A stretch of DNA of 64,000 nt from Selaginella tamariscina (Eukaryota > Streptophyta > Lycopodiopsida > Selaginellales > Selaginellaceae): positions 160,819-224,818 of the forward strand of contig PUQB01000051.1 of NCBI GenBank assembly GCA_003024785.1. Reading direction: 5' to 3'. The translations under genes were made by a program, and so were the position numbers. This document shows positions 23,758 through 34,000 of this stretch, piece after piece; positions within the stretch are counted from its first letter, which is position 1, and every line of letters starts with the position of its first letter. The notes beneath the pieces are model-generated. The model ran no database searches, was not told the origin of the DNA, and saw only the letters and a program-made list of their open reading frames with translations.

Positions 23758-24036
23758 AAGGTATATATAAAAAAATTTTATAATTAGGATAATCTATTAT
23801 AAATTTATAAGATACTTTAAATATGATTAGGACTATACCTTTTACTTATGTAATAAACTTTAACTTAATATAAAGTTGTCTCACGGTAGAGCCACCGAAA
23901 TAGTATGAATTATTGGTCTAGCTCAATATAAATATTATTAATTTTATGTTGTAATGTTAATTTAATGCCTTTGTAATATATTATTGATTATCAATGCTTT
24001 TAATATGTTGTCGATGGTTCATGCCATTGTGGTATT

Positions 24037-24208
24037 AGGTCCTCTTTCCACGTGACATTAACATTTTCCTGCACATTTTCACAAGTGAAAGCAAATTTAT
24101 ACATTTAAAGATTTTTGCAGTGAAAAGATAAAATGGGTGAAAAATTTAATATGACATATGTCGACTGGCCATGACAAATCTTCCACGCTCCCGTGGAAAA
24201 AGGACATT
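24037..24208. mobile_element. Small MITE, copy C (complete-looking)
   Basis: About 170 bp bounded by AGGTCCTCTTTCCACG and CGTGGAAAAAGGACAT, which form an inverted pair with a few mismatches. The interior includes TTTCACAAGTGAAAGCAAATTT, shared with copies A and B. It is the shortest and cleanest member and helps define the family ends. A target duplication of TTA or similar is possible but not clear. Confidence 0.6.
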
Positions 24209-24560
24209 AAACATGTTAGGGTCATTGCACTTATTATGAACAGATGATAAGAATGAGTTGGAGTAAGTAACAATTATGTGTCATATACTATTTTCAAAAG
24301 AACCATTTAACATTATAAAGTAAATCATAATAATATTAATAATATGCCACTTAGAACTCAATAATGAGGTTGATGTTTATGTGATTAAAACAAGTCAGAT
24401 TTATGTGCCATATGTGATTTTAAAGAGAATCACTTATTTTTGTAAAGTAAACCATGGTAATAATGGAACAAATTATTTTTTAAAAAATATTATCATTTAT
24501 AACATATTTTTTCAAAGCTTATGATGAAGATTTAAAAATACCTAAAAACATAGTATTAAT
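24209..24560. other. AT-rich spacer, no gene seen
   Basis: AT-rich sequence with two partial repeats of a phrase around TTTTGTAAAGTAAACCAT. It forms the outer border of the left PPR arm. A similar TTTCTGTAAAGTAAACCA phrase follows the right PPR arm at 46,557, so it may be the original gene's 3' flank. Confidence 0.5.
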
Positions 24561-24567
24561 ACGGTGT

Positions 24568-25352
24568 TCATGCATCCACACTTGCCAAAGCAGTTGCTAA
24601 TACTTGATCTTCTTCAAGTCCAACCTCACAAACTCTTGCATGAATCCTTCGCCCAGTGACTACATCAATGAGTCCTGCACACGCTTTGAGTGCAACAACA
24701 TATGTGAAATCCGTAAGTTCACAGTTCATATTCACGACTAAGTTCATATCTACCTGGTGTACAACCACATTTCACATATCCTAGAATGAGACAGTTCCAT
24801 GTAACCACATCTTTACGTATCATCCCCTTGAAAGCTTCACGAGCAAACTCCACATTTACTATACATGTCCATCAAAGCACTTCACACAACTACGTCACTA
24901 TGAGACATCTCTCAAAGACTTGTCGAGCTATCGGCATGTTCCCACACTTACTATACATTTCCACAAGAGTATCTGCAACAAGCGAATCCACACTCCTTAA
25001 TCTTTTTCATGAATAGCAGTTCCCTTGTCAACACAAAGTTGCTTCTCCGACCGTGCTAAACCAACACATGCCTTGAGTGCAGCAACATATGTAAGAGAGT
25101 CTGGTTTACAGTCCATTCTAGCAAATAACTCCATGACCACTGTACATTCACCCCGTTTTACGTATCCCAGAAGGAGACAGGTCCAAGTAACAACATTCTT
25201 ATGTACCATCTTATCGAAGACTTCCTGAGAAAGTTGCATGTTCCCACATTTCCCATACATGTCCACCAGAGTGTTGGCAACAGCGACATCCGAATCGAAA
25301 CCACACTCCTTTACCTATTACCTATATGTATGTATACGTGTGTGTATATATA

Positions 25353-25416
<64 letters not shown>

Positions 25417-25875
25417 ACCTGTTGGTGAATGGCTATTCCCTTCTGTATACAAGCTTCTCTAGGTAACTCTCTCTCAGCGGCTTCCACACGCCTTGAGAGA
25501 GAGCAGCAAGATATGTGATATGAGTCGGTTTGCAGTCCATGCATGTAAACAGCTCTAGAGCTGTCAATCTCTCACCATTCTCCACGTATCTCAGAGTGAG
25601 AGATGTCCATATAACAACATCTTTGTAAACCATCCCATAGAAGACTTCCCTTGCGAGTGGCATGCTCTTACATTTTCTGTACATTGTAATCAAGGCAGAA
25701 GCTACGTACTTATCCGTGTGGCAGCCTGATGCAACTGCTTCCATGTGTGCTATTTCCCGCCTTCTAAGTCTCTTGTCTCGGTACATTGTTTTAGAGCCGT
25801 AACGAAGTCCCGACCATTCCTAAAGCAATTGTCAACCACTGTTAAGCAAACTGTGTGTGTGTGTATGTAAATGTG

Positions 25876-25908
<33 letters not shown>

Positions 25909-25950
25909 CCTCTTCACTGCTTTGTGATAGGCTGACATCCACACACGCAT
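24568..25950 (-). pseudogene. PPR (PLS-type) gene, left arm of inverted duplication
   Basis: Pentatricopeptide-repeat proteins bind organelle RNA. The minus strand shows repeat segments in order. FVTALKQCTETR and GCHTDKYVASALITMYRKC with REVFYGMVYKDVVIWTSL lie in 25,433-25,830. The next exon (24,997-25,266) has MDMYGKCGNMQLSQEVFDKM, NVVTWTCLLLGYVK and DSLTYVAALKAC. The last part (24,568-24,768) has FTYVVALKACAGL and GRRIHARVCEVGLEEDQVL. An intron with a long TA/GA microsatellite (25,330-25,415) separates the first two. Small frameshifts occur, and the C-terminal part stops soon after ATALA, so this arm is truncated relative to the right arm. Organelle targeting cannot be judged because the true start is not evident. 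Confidence 0.8.
25343..25415 (+). repeat. (TA)n(GA)n microsatellite in PPR intron
   Basis: About 25 bp of TA and more than 45 bp of GA, adjoining the 5' splice site on the minus strand (GTAACTCTCTCT). The matching intron in the right arm (30,231-30,280) has only a short CT run, so the array changed length after duplication. Confidence 0.9.
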
Positions 25951-26109
25951 TCCTCAGTATAGGATTTTGTTTTAATGGCAAGATACACACATACACACAT
26001 ATTGCCAAGGGTAGTTACAATACAACACACACACCACATACACACAGAGTCATATATTATCGAATAAGAGTCAGACTGCATGATCATCAAGTTCCCCATC
26101 AAGTTCCCC

Positions 26110-26441
26110 TCAAGCATGATCATCAAGTTCCCCAATTAGAATCAACTCCCTCTGTACAGAGTCGCTGCTCTCGTAACGTTGCGTAAGCTGAAGATGTCCA
26201 AAGAGAATAAGGAAAGCATGTATAATTAAGTCCTCCTTGCCGACCTCCTTAGCATAGTCCTTCATAAGTTCATAATACTTGAGCTTTGTTTCGATATTCT
26301 CATATGCATCTCCCAATGTTAATGTTGCAAAATATCCCAAAGAAAGTGTCTTTGACTTTGCAAGTGCTGTCTTTAACATTTCCATGTTTTCACTTGCTCT
26401 TTCGTTCCTCCTTAATGTCACCTGTACTAGTGTTTCTATCG

Positions 26442-26482
<41 letters not shown>

Positions 26483-26890
26483 TAATATAATATATATAAA
26501 TATATATTATATATAGATATATAGATATATTATATATGTGGGTGCAAATACATATATAAAAGTAGTAATATGTAATCCTTCTACTGCACATCTCACACGA
26601 ACACACACAATAGTCCATTTGATGAAGACCAATAAACTCCACTTGAATGATCTGCTAGAAGAGCAACCTGCTGGCAGGTGACCAATGGTTCCAATGCTCT
26701 ATATGGATCTTCAGAGTAAAGTAACTCAACCCCTTGTTCTAAATACGGTCTAGGTATCTGAGAGCACCATTCCTTGTATACATATCATATCCAGCCTGCT
26801 GCTTCTATACACTTCAAAGATGAAAAATGCCCTCTCAATCTGTAAAGCTTCTTCTGCCTCAAGAACAAACCTTTATTGTAATAACTCAGT
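26110..26890 (-). pseudogene. Gene Z, 3' exons (copy 3, left arm)
   Basis: Minus-strand exons include one near 26,650-26,750 (ELLYSEDPYRALEPL, TCQQVALLADHSSG) and one at 26,421-26,110 (NERASENMEMLKTALAKSK, YFATLTLGDAYENIETKLK, EVGKEDLIIHAFLILFGHLQ, ending GELDDHA and a stop). The predicted protein is helical with regularly spaced small and large hydrophobic residues, as in TPR-like repeats. I do not recognise the family with certainty; a meiotic ZIP4/SPO22-type TPR protein was considered but not supported. The 5' end abuts the truncated BAHD copy head to head at about 26,895. Confidence 0.5.
26441..26540. repeat. (TA)n-rich microsatellite in gene Z intron
   Basis: About 100 bp of nearly pure TA with ATATATAATATATA variants, able to fold on itself. 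It lies between two exons of gene Z copy 3. Confidence 0.85.
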
Positions 26891-26896
26891 TTTACC

Positions 26897-28103
26897 TCCA
26901 TTAAGCAACCTAGATCTGGTTACTCCTGCAGTTTACATGAGATACATTCTTCTCTTTCCCTTATCAGTACCGGTGTCTTCTGAGCAACTCAAGAAATCCC
27001 TGTCAGATGCATTGACAATGTTTCCCGTCTTGGCAGGCCGGTTCATACACACTCCGAGCAACAAACTGGCAATCTCATGCTGTGATGCAGGCGCCGAGTT
27101 CCACGAGGCATTTGCTACATTTGAACTCCCTGATGGTTTGGATCCTTTGTAGCTGAGAAGCTTAGCCCTTGCAAGCGCACTGTTGATCCTGGTTGTGACA
27201 TTACACATATCCCCTTACTTCTGGTTCAATTAACCTGGTTTCCGAGCGGAAAATATAGCCTAGTTGTGGCTATAAGCCACAACGTTGCAGATGGTCATGC
27301 TGCGAGCTTGTTCATCAAAGCATGGGCACAATATGTTCAGGAAAACAGAACCTTGTTCAAAAACCTTGCTTCAACAAGAACTCCGTTAAGCAACCCAGGA
27401 GCTTCATTACAGTAGACCAATCCAGCTCTCCATGGTTCAGGTAACTTAAATGATATATACACACTTGAAAAGTACATTTTCTATATGTAGGTAAATGAAG
27501 CTGACCAAGTTGGGAGAGTGGAGGCAAGCATATTCAAGTTCAGCAAAGAAAAGATTGAAGCTTTAAAGAAGGAGAGTAACATTCAAAATGCCACCCGATT
27601 CGAAGTAATAACTGCACACATATGGAGAAGTATAATGAAATTGAGGAATATTGAATCACATGCACAAACCACGCTCTATATTGCGGTAGATGTGAGGTCC
27701 AAGTTATTGCCCCCACTCCAGACAACTACTTTGGAAACTGCATACTTTCTCCAAAGATAACTTGCACGGTAGAAGACCTACTTAATAACCCACTCGGATT
27801 TGTTATTAAGTTGGTGAAAGATGCAAGGAAAGAGTGACGAGCAACTATATAGTGTCACAGGTGGATTGGATCGAGGAGCATCCAGGCAAGCGTCTTGTTG
27901 GAAAAGTGGATACAAGAACGGATTTACTGGTTACAAGCTGGGCAAGATTTCCATTGTACGAAGCGGATTTTGGAAATGGGAAGCCAGTATTTGTTTGGAC
28001 CTCTCACACCTTGGGGTGGATTTTTAACTACTTGCTGTGGCAAATGGTGAAGATATGTGTTCTTATGCCACAAGCTAAGCCAGAGTTAGTTGAGATACTC
28101 TGA
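26897..28103 (+). pseudogene. BAHD acyltransferase-like gene, copy B (5'-truncated)
   Basis: Homology to copy A begins at the TTAAGCAACCTAGATCTGG segment; the first 24 or so codons are missing and gene Z sequence takes their place. Exon 1 ends at 27,440, followed by a 50-base intron (27,441-27,490) and exon 2 (27,491-28,103). The HNVADG motif lies near 27,285 in a frame that is open here but shifted in copy A. The DFGNG variant motif is present near 27,972, as in copy A, so it pre-dates the duplication. Frameshifts near 27,148, 27,345, 27,722 and 27,823 and the missing start make this copy a likely pseudogene. Confidence 0.8.
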
Positions 28104-28329
28104 AAATGGGCACTTTCATATAACAACGTTAATATATTATAATATTATGAATTTGGAATAGTATTTCAATATATCCCAGGCACATCCTTGAAGTGAAAGT
28201 ATTAAGACCTCTCCATGTAAGATAGGAATAAATTTGTGAAACCATGAATTATGTGTTTTAACCCAGGGAGTCCACTCACCATCACCTGTGTACATACACA
28301 TGCTGCATAAGCTGACACATCTCTCTCTC

Positions 28330-29535
28330 TCTCCTCACACACACACACACACACACAAATAATTATCCACATTAATATTTCAAATGGTGGGATATAATAT
28401 TTGTGTGTGTGTGATCTCATATTGTTGCTGCAGAAATTCATTCATGAATCCAGAAACTCAACGGCTTTGTTACAAAATCCAATATGGCCTTGACGCATTC
28501 TGTCACATGTATTGGAGTGAAGATCCTTTCAAGGCTTTCTGTTTAGGGTTCATATTTGCTTGCTTTTCACACACACACATACACATTTATATGTATATCA
28601 GGAGGAGCTGTTTACAACATTACTGAGTTATTTTGCTGGAGGACAAGAGCTAGATAACGTAGAATCAACAGCAGCTTTGGCAGCATTTCATGTGGGTAGA
28701 CGGAATGAAGAAGAAGCACAAAAGTGGTTTCTAATGTGCTTTCATGACGCAAAGACAGATTATTTGAAGTAGCAAGCACCTCTTAGCCTTGGCAAGGTAC
28801 TACAACAATATAAGAGGTAATGTTCATTTTAATACTTTCTTAAAACATGATGTTTAAGATTTATAACCTCAGGCATCACGGAGCTCTAGAATGGTTCAGG
28901 AAAGCTAAAGGCTATGCAGACAAGTCTGGGTGCTTAGACTCTTCAACTATTGCTGCATATCTAGAGGCCAAAACACTTATTCAACCTGGCCAGCTTAAAG
29001 ATAGTTTATCAAGGATTCAGCAAGATGGATCAAAGTTTACAAGTGTGTTATGTGCAATGGCGGAAGTAGATATTAAGAGGGGTGAAACAGTCGAGCTTAC
29101 TACTGTATTGCTGTATACACCAAAGCCCACAGTTTGTTAATGTCTTTGATGTCCAACCTTGCAGAGAAATTGATGAAGTACCTTGGTATTTCCAGTTGCT
29201 CTTTTGAGTTTCTGCCAGAGCTTCTGAATCTTGATGGTTTTAGCAGAACGAAAGAGCATGTGAAGACATGGAAATGTTAAAGACAGCACTTGCAAAGTCA
29301 AGGACACTTTCTTTGGGATATTTTGCAACATTAGCATTGGGAGATGCATATGAGAATATCGAAACAAAGCTCAAGTATTATGAACTTATGAAGGACTAGT
29401 CGGCAAGGAGGACTTAATTATACATGTATTCTCTTTGGACATCTTCATTGCGCAACGTTACGAGAGCAGCGACTCTGTACGGAAGGAGTTGCAGGAGATT
29501 CTAATTGGGGAACTTGATGATCGTGCTTGAGGGGA
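28330..29535 (+). pseudogene. Gene Z, most exons (copy 2, right arm)
   Basis: Recognised parts on the plus strand are an exon at 28,432-28,555 (NSFMNPETQ, YWSEDPF), an exon at 28,600-28,815 (ELFTTLLSYFAGGQELDNVE, AAFHVGRRNEEEAQKWFLMC) and an exon at 28,873-29,095 (HHGALEWFRKAKGYADKSG, LIQPGQLKDSLSRIQ). A 3' exon at about 29,235-29,530 matches copy 3 in shifted frames and ends in GELDDRA. The helix-loop pattern suggests a TPR-like alpha-solenoid. Several small indels and the in-frame stop after TDYLK suggest decay, or base-level error. Neighbours: BAHD copy upstream and PPR gene downstream, all plus strand. Confidence 0.5.
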
Positions 29536-29839
29536 ACTTGATGATCATGCTTAAGGGGAACTACCTGATGATCATGCAGTCTGACTCTTATTCGATAATA
29601 TACACTTTGTATTCTAATCAGTGTTGCCTCTGTGTGTATGTGTGTGTGTTGTATTGTAACTACCCTTAGCAATATGTGTGTGTTTTTATGTGTATCTTGC
29701 TACTATTAAAACAAAACCCTATACTGAGGAATGCGTGTGTTGGATGTCAGCCTATCACAAAGCAGTGAAGAGGTGAGAGAGAGAGAGAGAGCATTTACAT
29801 ACACACACACAGTTTGCTTAACAGTGGTTGACAATTGCT

Positions 29840-30787
29840 TCAGGAATGGTCGGGACTTCGTTACGGCTCTAAAACAATGTACCGAGACAAGAGAGACTTG
29901 GAAGGCGGGAAAATAGCACACATGGAAGCAGTTGCATCAGGCTGCCACACGGATAAGTACGTAGCTTCTGCCTTGATTACAATGTACAGAAAATGTATGA
30001 GCATGCCACTCGCAAGGGAAGTCTTCGATGGGATGGTTTACAAAGGTGCACTCTGAGATACGTGGAGAATGGTGAGAGATTGACAGCTCTAGAGCTGTTT
30101 ACATGCATGGACTGCAAACCGACTCATATCACATATCTTGCTGCTCTCTCAAGGCGTGTGGAAGCTTGGCCGCTGAGAGAGAGTTACCTAGAGAAGCTTG
30201 TATACAGAACGGAATAGCCATTCACCAACAGGTAACTCTCTCTCTCTCTCTTCATATATATACACGTATACATACATATAGGTAAAGGAGTTGGTATTGA
30301 TTCGGATGTAGCTGTTGCGAACGCTCTGGTGGACATGTATGGGAAATGTGGGAACATGCAACTTTCTTAGGAAGTCTTCGATAAGATGGTACATAAGAAT
30401 GTTGTTACTTGGACCTGTCTCCTTCTGGGACACGTAAAACTGGGTGAATGTACAGTGGCCATGGAGTTATTTGCTAGAATGGACTGTAAACCAGACTCTC
30501 TTACATATGTTGCTGCACTCAAGACATAGCACGGTCGGAGAAGCAACTTTGTCTTGACAAGGGAACTGCTATTCATGAAAAGATTAAGGAGTGTGGATTC
30601 GCTTGTTGCAGATACTCTTGTGGAAATGTATAGTAAGTGTGGACAAGTCTTTGAGAGAATGTCTCATAGTGACGTAGTTGTGTGAAAGTGCTTTGGTGGA
30701 CATGTATAGTAAATATGGAGTTTGCTCGTGAAGCTTTCAAGGGGATGATACGTAAAGATGTGGTTACTGGAACTGTCTCATTCTAGG
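29840..30787 (+). pseudogene. PPR (PLS-type) gene, right arm, part 1
   Basis: Collinear reverse copy of 24,800-25,830. It shows FVTALKQCTETRE, GCHTDKYVASALITMYRKCM with REVFDGMVYK, then MDCKPTHITYLAAL. After the CT-repeat intron (from about 30,232) come ALVDMYGKCGNMQLS, NVVTWTCLLLGHVK and MDCKPDSLTYVAALK. The segment breaks at 30,787, exactly where the large transposon starts, and resumes at 46,021. Several small frameshifts against the left arm are present in both directions. Confidence 0.8.
30780..30787 (+). repeat. Target-site duplication of the large transposon, left
   Basis: ATTCTAGG here is repeated at 46,021-46,028. A ninth base (C) before it also matches. The uninterrupted left PPR arm (near 24,777) has a single copy, which confirms an insertion with an 8 or 9 bp target duplication. 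Confidence 0.85.
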
Positions 30788-30905
30788 GGGTTTGACATTT
30801 CCTCGAGCGCAGTCTGCCGAGCGTACGGATTTCCGTCATACTGGAATATTCCATTCCGTACAGAATATTCGTTTTCATATAAAGAATATTCTGGTGCGGC
30901 GGGCG
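30788..30905 (+). repeat. Left terminal and sub-terminal region of the transposon
   Basis: Begins GGGTTTGAC and includes CGAGCGCAG at 30,803-30,811. The palindrome GAATATTC occurs at 30,844, 30,863 and 30,884, and the 16-mer CCGTACAGAATATTCG at 30,856-30,871 recurs in the same orientation at 45,906-45,921. These are good candidates for transposase-binding sites. Confidence 0.75.
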
Positions 30906-31084
30906 GGCAATCATGAATGTGTCAAAGTTTCACAAATTTGGGGGTTAATCTGACATATATATTTAATATTTATATTTATATTTATGTTTTTTTTTTTTAA
31001 TATTTATTATTTATAACTATAATTATATTTTTATATAAATACCGCATCAAACTAAATAAAAATTACAATAAAAACATAACTCAA

Positions 31085-34000
31085 TCATGAAGACTTGTTT
31101 CCACCAGCCAGTGCCTCGTCGTTAATGAATGCATTGTTACGGTGTCGTGAACGTTTCTCCAAAATCTGTCTGTTGTAAATTTCGAACTCTTCAACCATTT
31201 TCTTTGCCATCTGATTAGCGTAGTCTGGTAGAACAATACTGAAAACATATTAAAGTTTAAAACCAAAGAAAATGATAAAACAAATCTCACTTATCATCTG
31301 ATGACTCGTATGATCTCTCTTCTGCTGACTCATCTGATGACTCGTCGTTGTGCTCCACGGACTTCTCCGTAACAACATCCTTGTCGTTTCGAGAAGGCGG
31401 ATCCTGGTCTCCATCGTTGTCGCTAGCCAAAGGCAAATCCTGTGCTTCTGTTTCCATGGCCCTCTTCCACTCATCAAAAGGAGTAATCATGGAAACAACT
31501 TGATCATCCCACCACCTTCAGTTGCTGTAACACTTGGAATGACCTTCCTGAAGACATCTCTGGCTGCTAAAACCAGATCCTTGTTGATGTCGATTCCATA
31601 ACCATGTCTCCCTGTGTGAAAAGCTGCAAGAATACTAGCATCGGTTCCCACTGTTAGATCCACGATAGTTCCACCAGGCTTTGTGAGCTTCTCCACTAGT
31701 ATCGCAAACAACTTGGGAGATTTCGGGCCAGTTGAAATCCTGAAAGTTACAATATTAGAACATGAGAAATAACAAACAACATTATACCATGGGAGCTGGA
31801 AATCTTCTGGCTCATCAAAAAGAAGAGTGTAGCGAGTGTCCAAGATCTCCTTGTTCTTGGCAACCTTAGAGTAGGGGGAACCAAAAATACACATGGCAAT
31901 GATGCTTTCCTGAAAAAATAAACATTAAAAATGACATTCTCAAAAAGAAGAATTACCTTTCTAGAGAAACGGTATCCCCATGACTTTGTCGTGTGCACAT
32001 AATTCATCTGCAGAAACTTTAGCTTGCAAGTTTCTGCAGTGTTCTTCAAAGCTAGAACATCATCCGGTAGCACAAACACTACCACATGGCCAGCTCTGTC
32101 TAATATCCCGAAAGCAAGGTTCACCAAGTTCTTCAACAAAGCATCTGAGAACTTCGTGTATTGATCCACCATCCCGCCTGCCTCAGCAACGCATCCGGTA
32201 GGCGGGTCGATGACAACGAGATCAACAGCTCCCTGGATGCATTTTGGTGGAGGCTTCACACCAAACACATGAATAGTCCAACTTGACTTGTGACTCATGA
32301 TCCAATCCTCAAGCTCCTTCAATCCTGACGGAAAAGGCCTTCCGGCTTTGAAGTACTGGACTGCAAGGTTCTGTCAAGCCACGATCCAGGAACCAGGAAG
32401 AGAACAGGATTCCAAGGACATGAAGGCTTGACTCAGGAACAGGACCGAGAGCAGGACAGGAACTAGGAATAGGAACAGGACGGATCTAGGAGCAAGACAG
32501 GATCAGGATAGGATCCGGGAGCAAGACAGGAAAGCACAGGATAGGATCCGGGAGCAAACAGGAACAGGACAGGATCCGGAGCAGGACAGGATCCAGGAAC
32601 AGGACAGGAAATAGGAGCGAGACAGGAACAGGACAAGAAACAAGACAAGACAAGATTGATCGTAGTAAGACTGGTGTTGATAGTAACTGATTGTACAACA
32701 ATTAGGTCGGAGCTTTTATGCTCACAACTCCAAGAGCTAATCTAGGCATGCATGCAAAAGTGGTTGCATGCATGCAAAAGTGATTGCATGCATGCAGAGG
32801 CTAAGATGAGTCCACATGTCCCTTATCCTAGGCATATCCTGGCATATCCTGTAGGAATATCCTGTAGGAATATCCTGCAACCGAATCCTGTGTCCGGAAT
32901 CCTGGTAGGAATATCCTGCAACCCATATCCTGTATCCGGAATCCTGTAGGAAAGTCCTGCAACCCATGTCCTGTATCCGGAATCCTGTATTCTGTATCGG
33001 GTCGTGACAGCACCTCCTCCCTAAAGACGAGTTCCACGAGTCTTGGGACCTGGTTTAGCAGGATAATGCCGATGGAAGGCAGCAACCTTGGAAGAAGCAT
33101 GGAGTAAGTTGGATGCAGGTTCCCAAGTGCGATCAGTAGGCAGGTACCCTTTCCAATCCACCAAGTATTGGAGTTGGTGACGATGAAGACGAGAGTCAAG
33201 GATGGCTGCGACTTCGTACTCAGGTTCGTGTCAATGACCACAGGGGGGGAGGAGAAGAAACACGACCGGGAAGAGAAGAAGGATGATACGGCTCCAACAA
33301 AGAGGTGTGAAACACAGGATGAAGTTTCACCGTGGATGGTAACTCGAGTCGGAAAGCTACAGGATTTACCTCCGCCACGATCCTATAAGGGCCCAATCGT
33401 TGAAAATCCAACTTAGAAGAAGGCCTGTTGGTGCGAATGTGTCGACGAAGAAGCCACACGAGATCACCAATCTTGTATGCAGGTGCCGGCTGACGGTGAG
33501 CATCAGCATGATGCTTGTATCGTTCCTGTGCCTGTTGAAGATGAACCTGGAGATCATCCTGTACCTGCCGAAGATGCTGAAGACGATCCTGTACTGCAGG
33601 AGCGGAAGAAGGAGAAGCGGGAGGAGCAAAGTCAAAACGTGGATGGTGGCCTGTAAGAGCAAAGAAAGGTGTCTGTCCTGTAGATGCGTGGATGGAGTTG
33701 TTGTAGGCAAACTCCGCCATTGGAAGGAGGTCCAACCAGTTGTCCTGCTGGTAACTGATGAAGCAACGAAGATACTGTTCTAAGGTCTGAATTGTGCGTT
33801 CGGACTGCCCATCGGTTTGTGGGTGATATCCTGAAGAAAGATCCGCTTTGACCTGTAGACTCCGAAGAAGCTCTCGCCAAAACTTGGACATGAATTGTGG
33901 ACCTCGATCGGAAACAATGCTCTCAGGAAGACCATGATGTCGGAACACCTCGCGGATCACCAACTCGGCAGTTGTCTGACCTGTAGCTGTCTTGTTGCAG

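Noticed and set aside
26110-29535. Gene Z as ZIP4/SPO22-type meiotic TPR protein
   Set aside because: The helical pattern is compatible, but no diagnostic segment could be recognised, so no name was given.
32194-32217. DPP motif as evidence for an MT-A70 (METTL3-like) RNA methyltransferase
   Set aside because: The motif I-like segment lies C-terminal to DPP with a motif X-like KxxxLxxxL before it, which fits class-beta DNA methyltransferases better; the DPPW signature is also absent.
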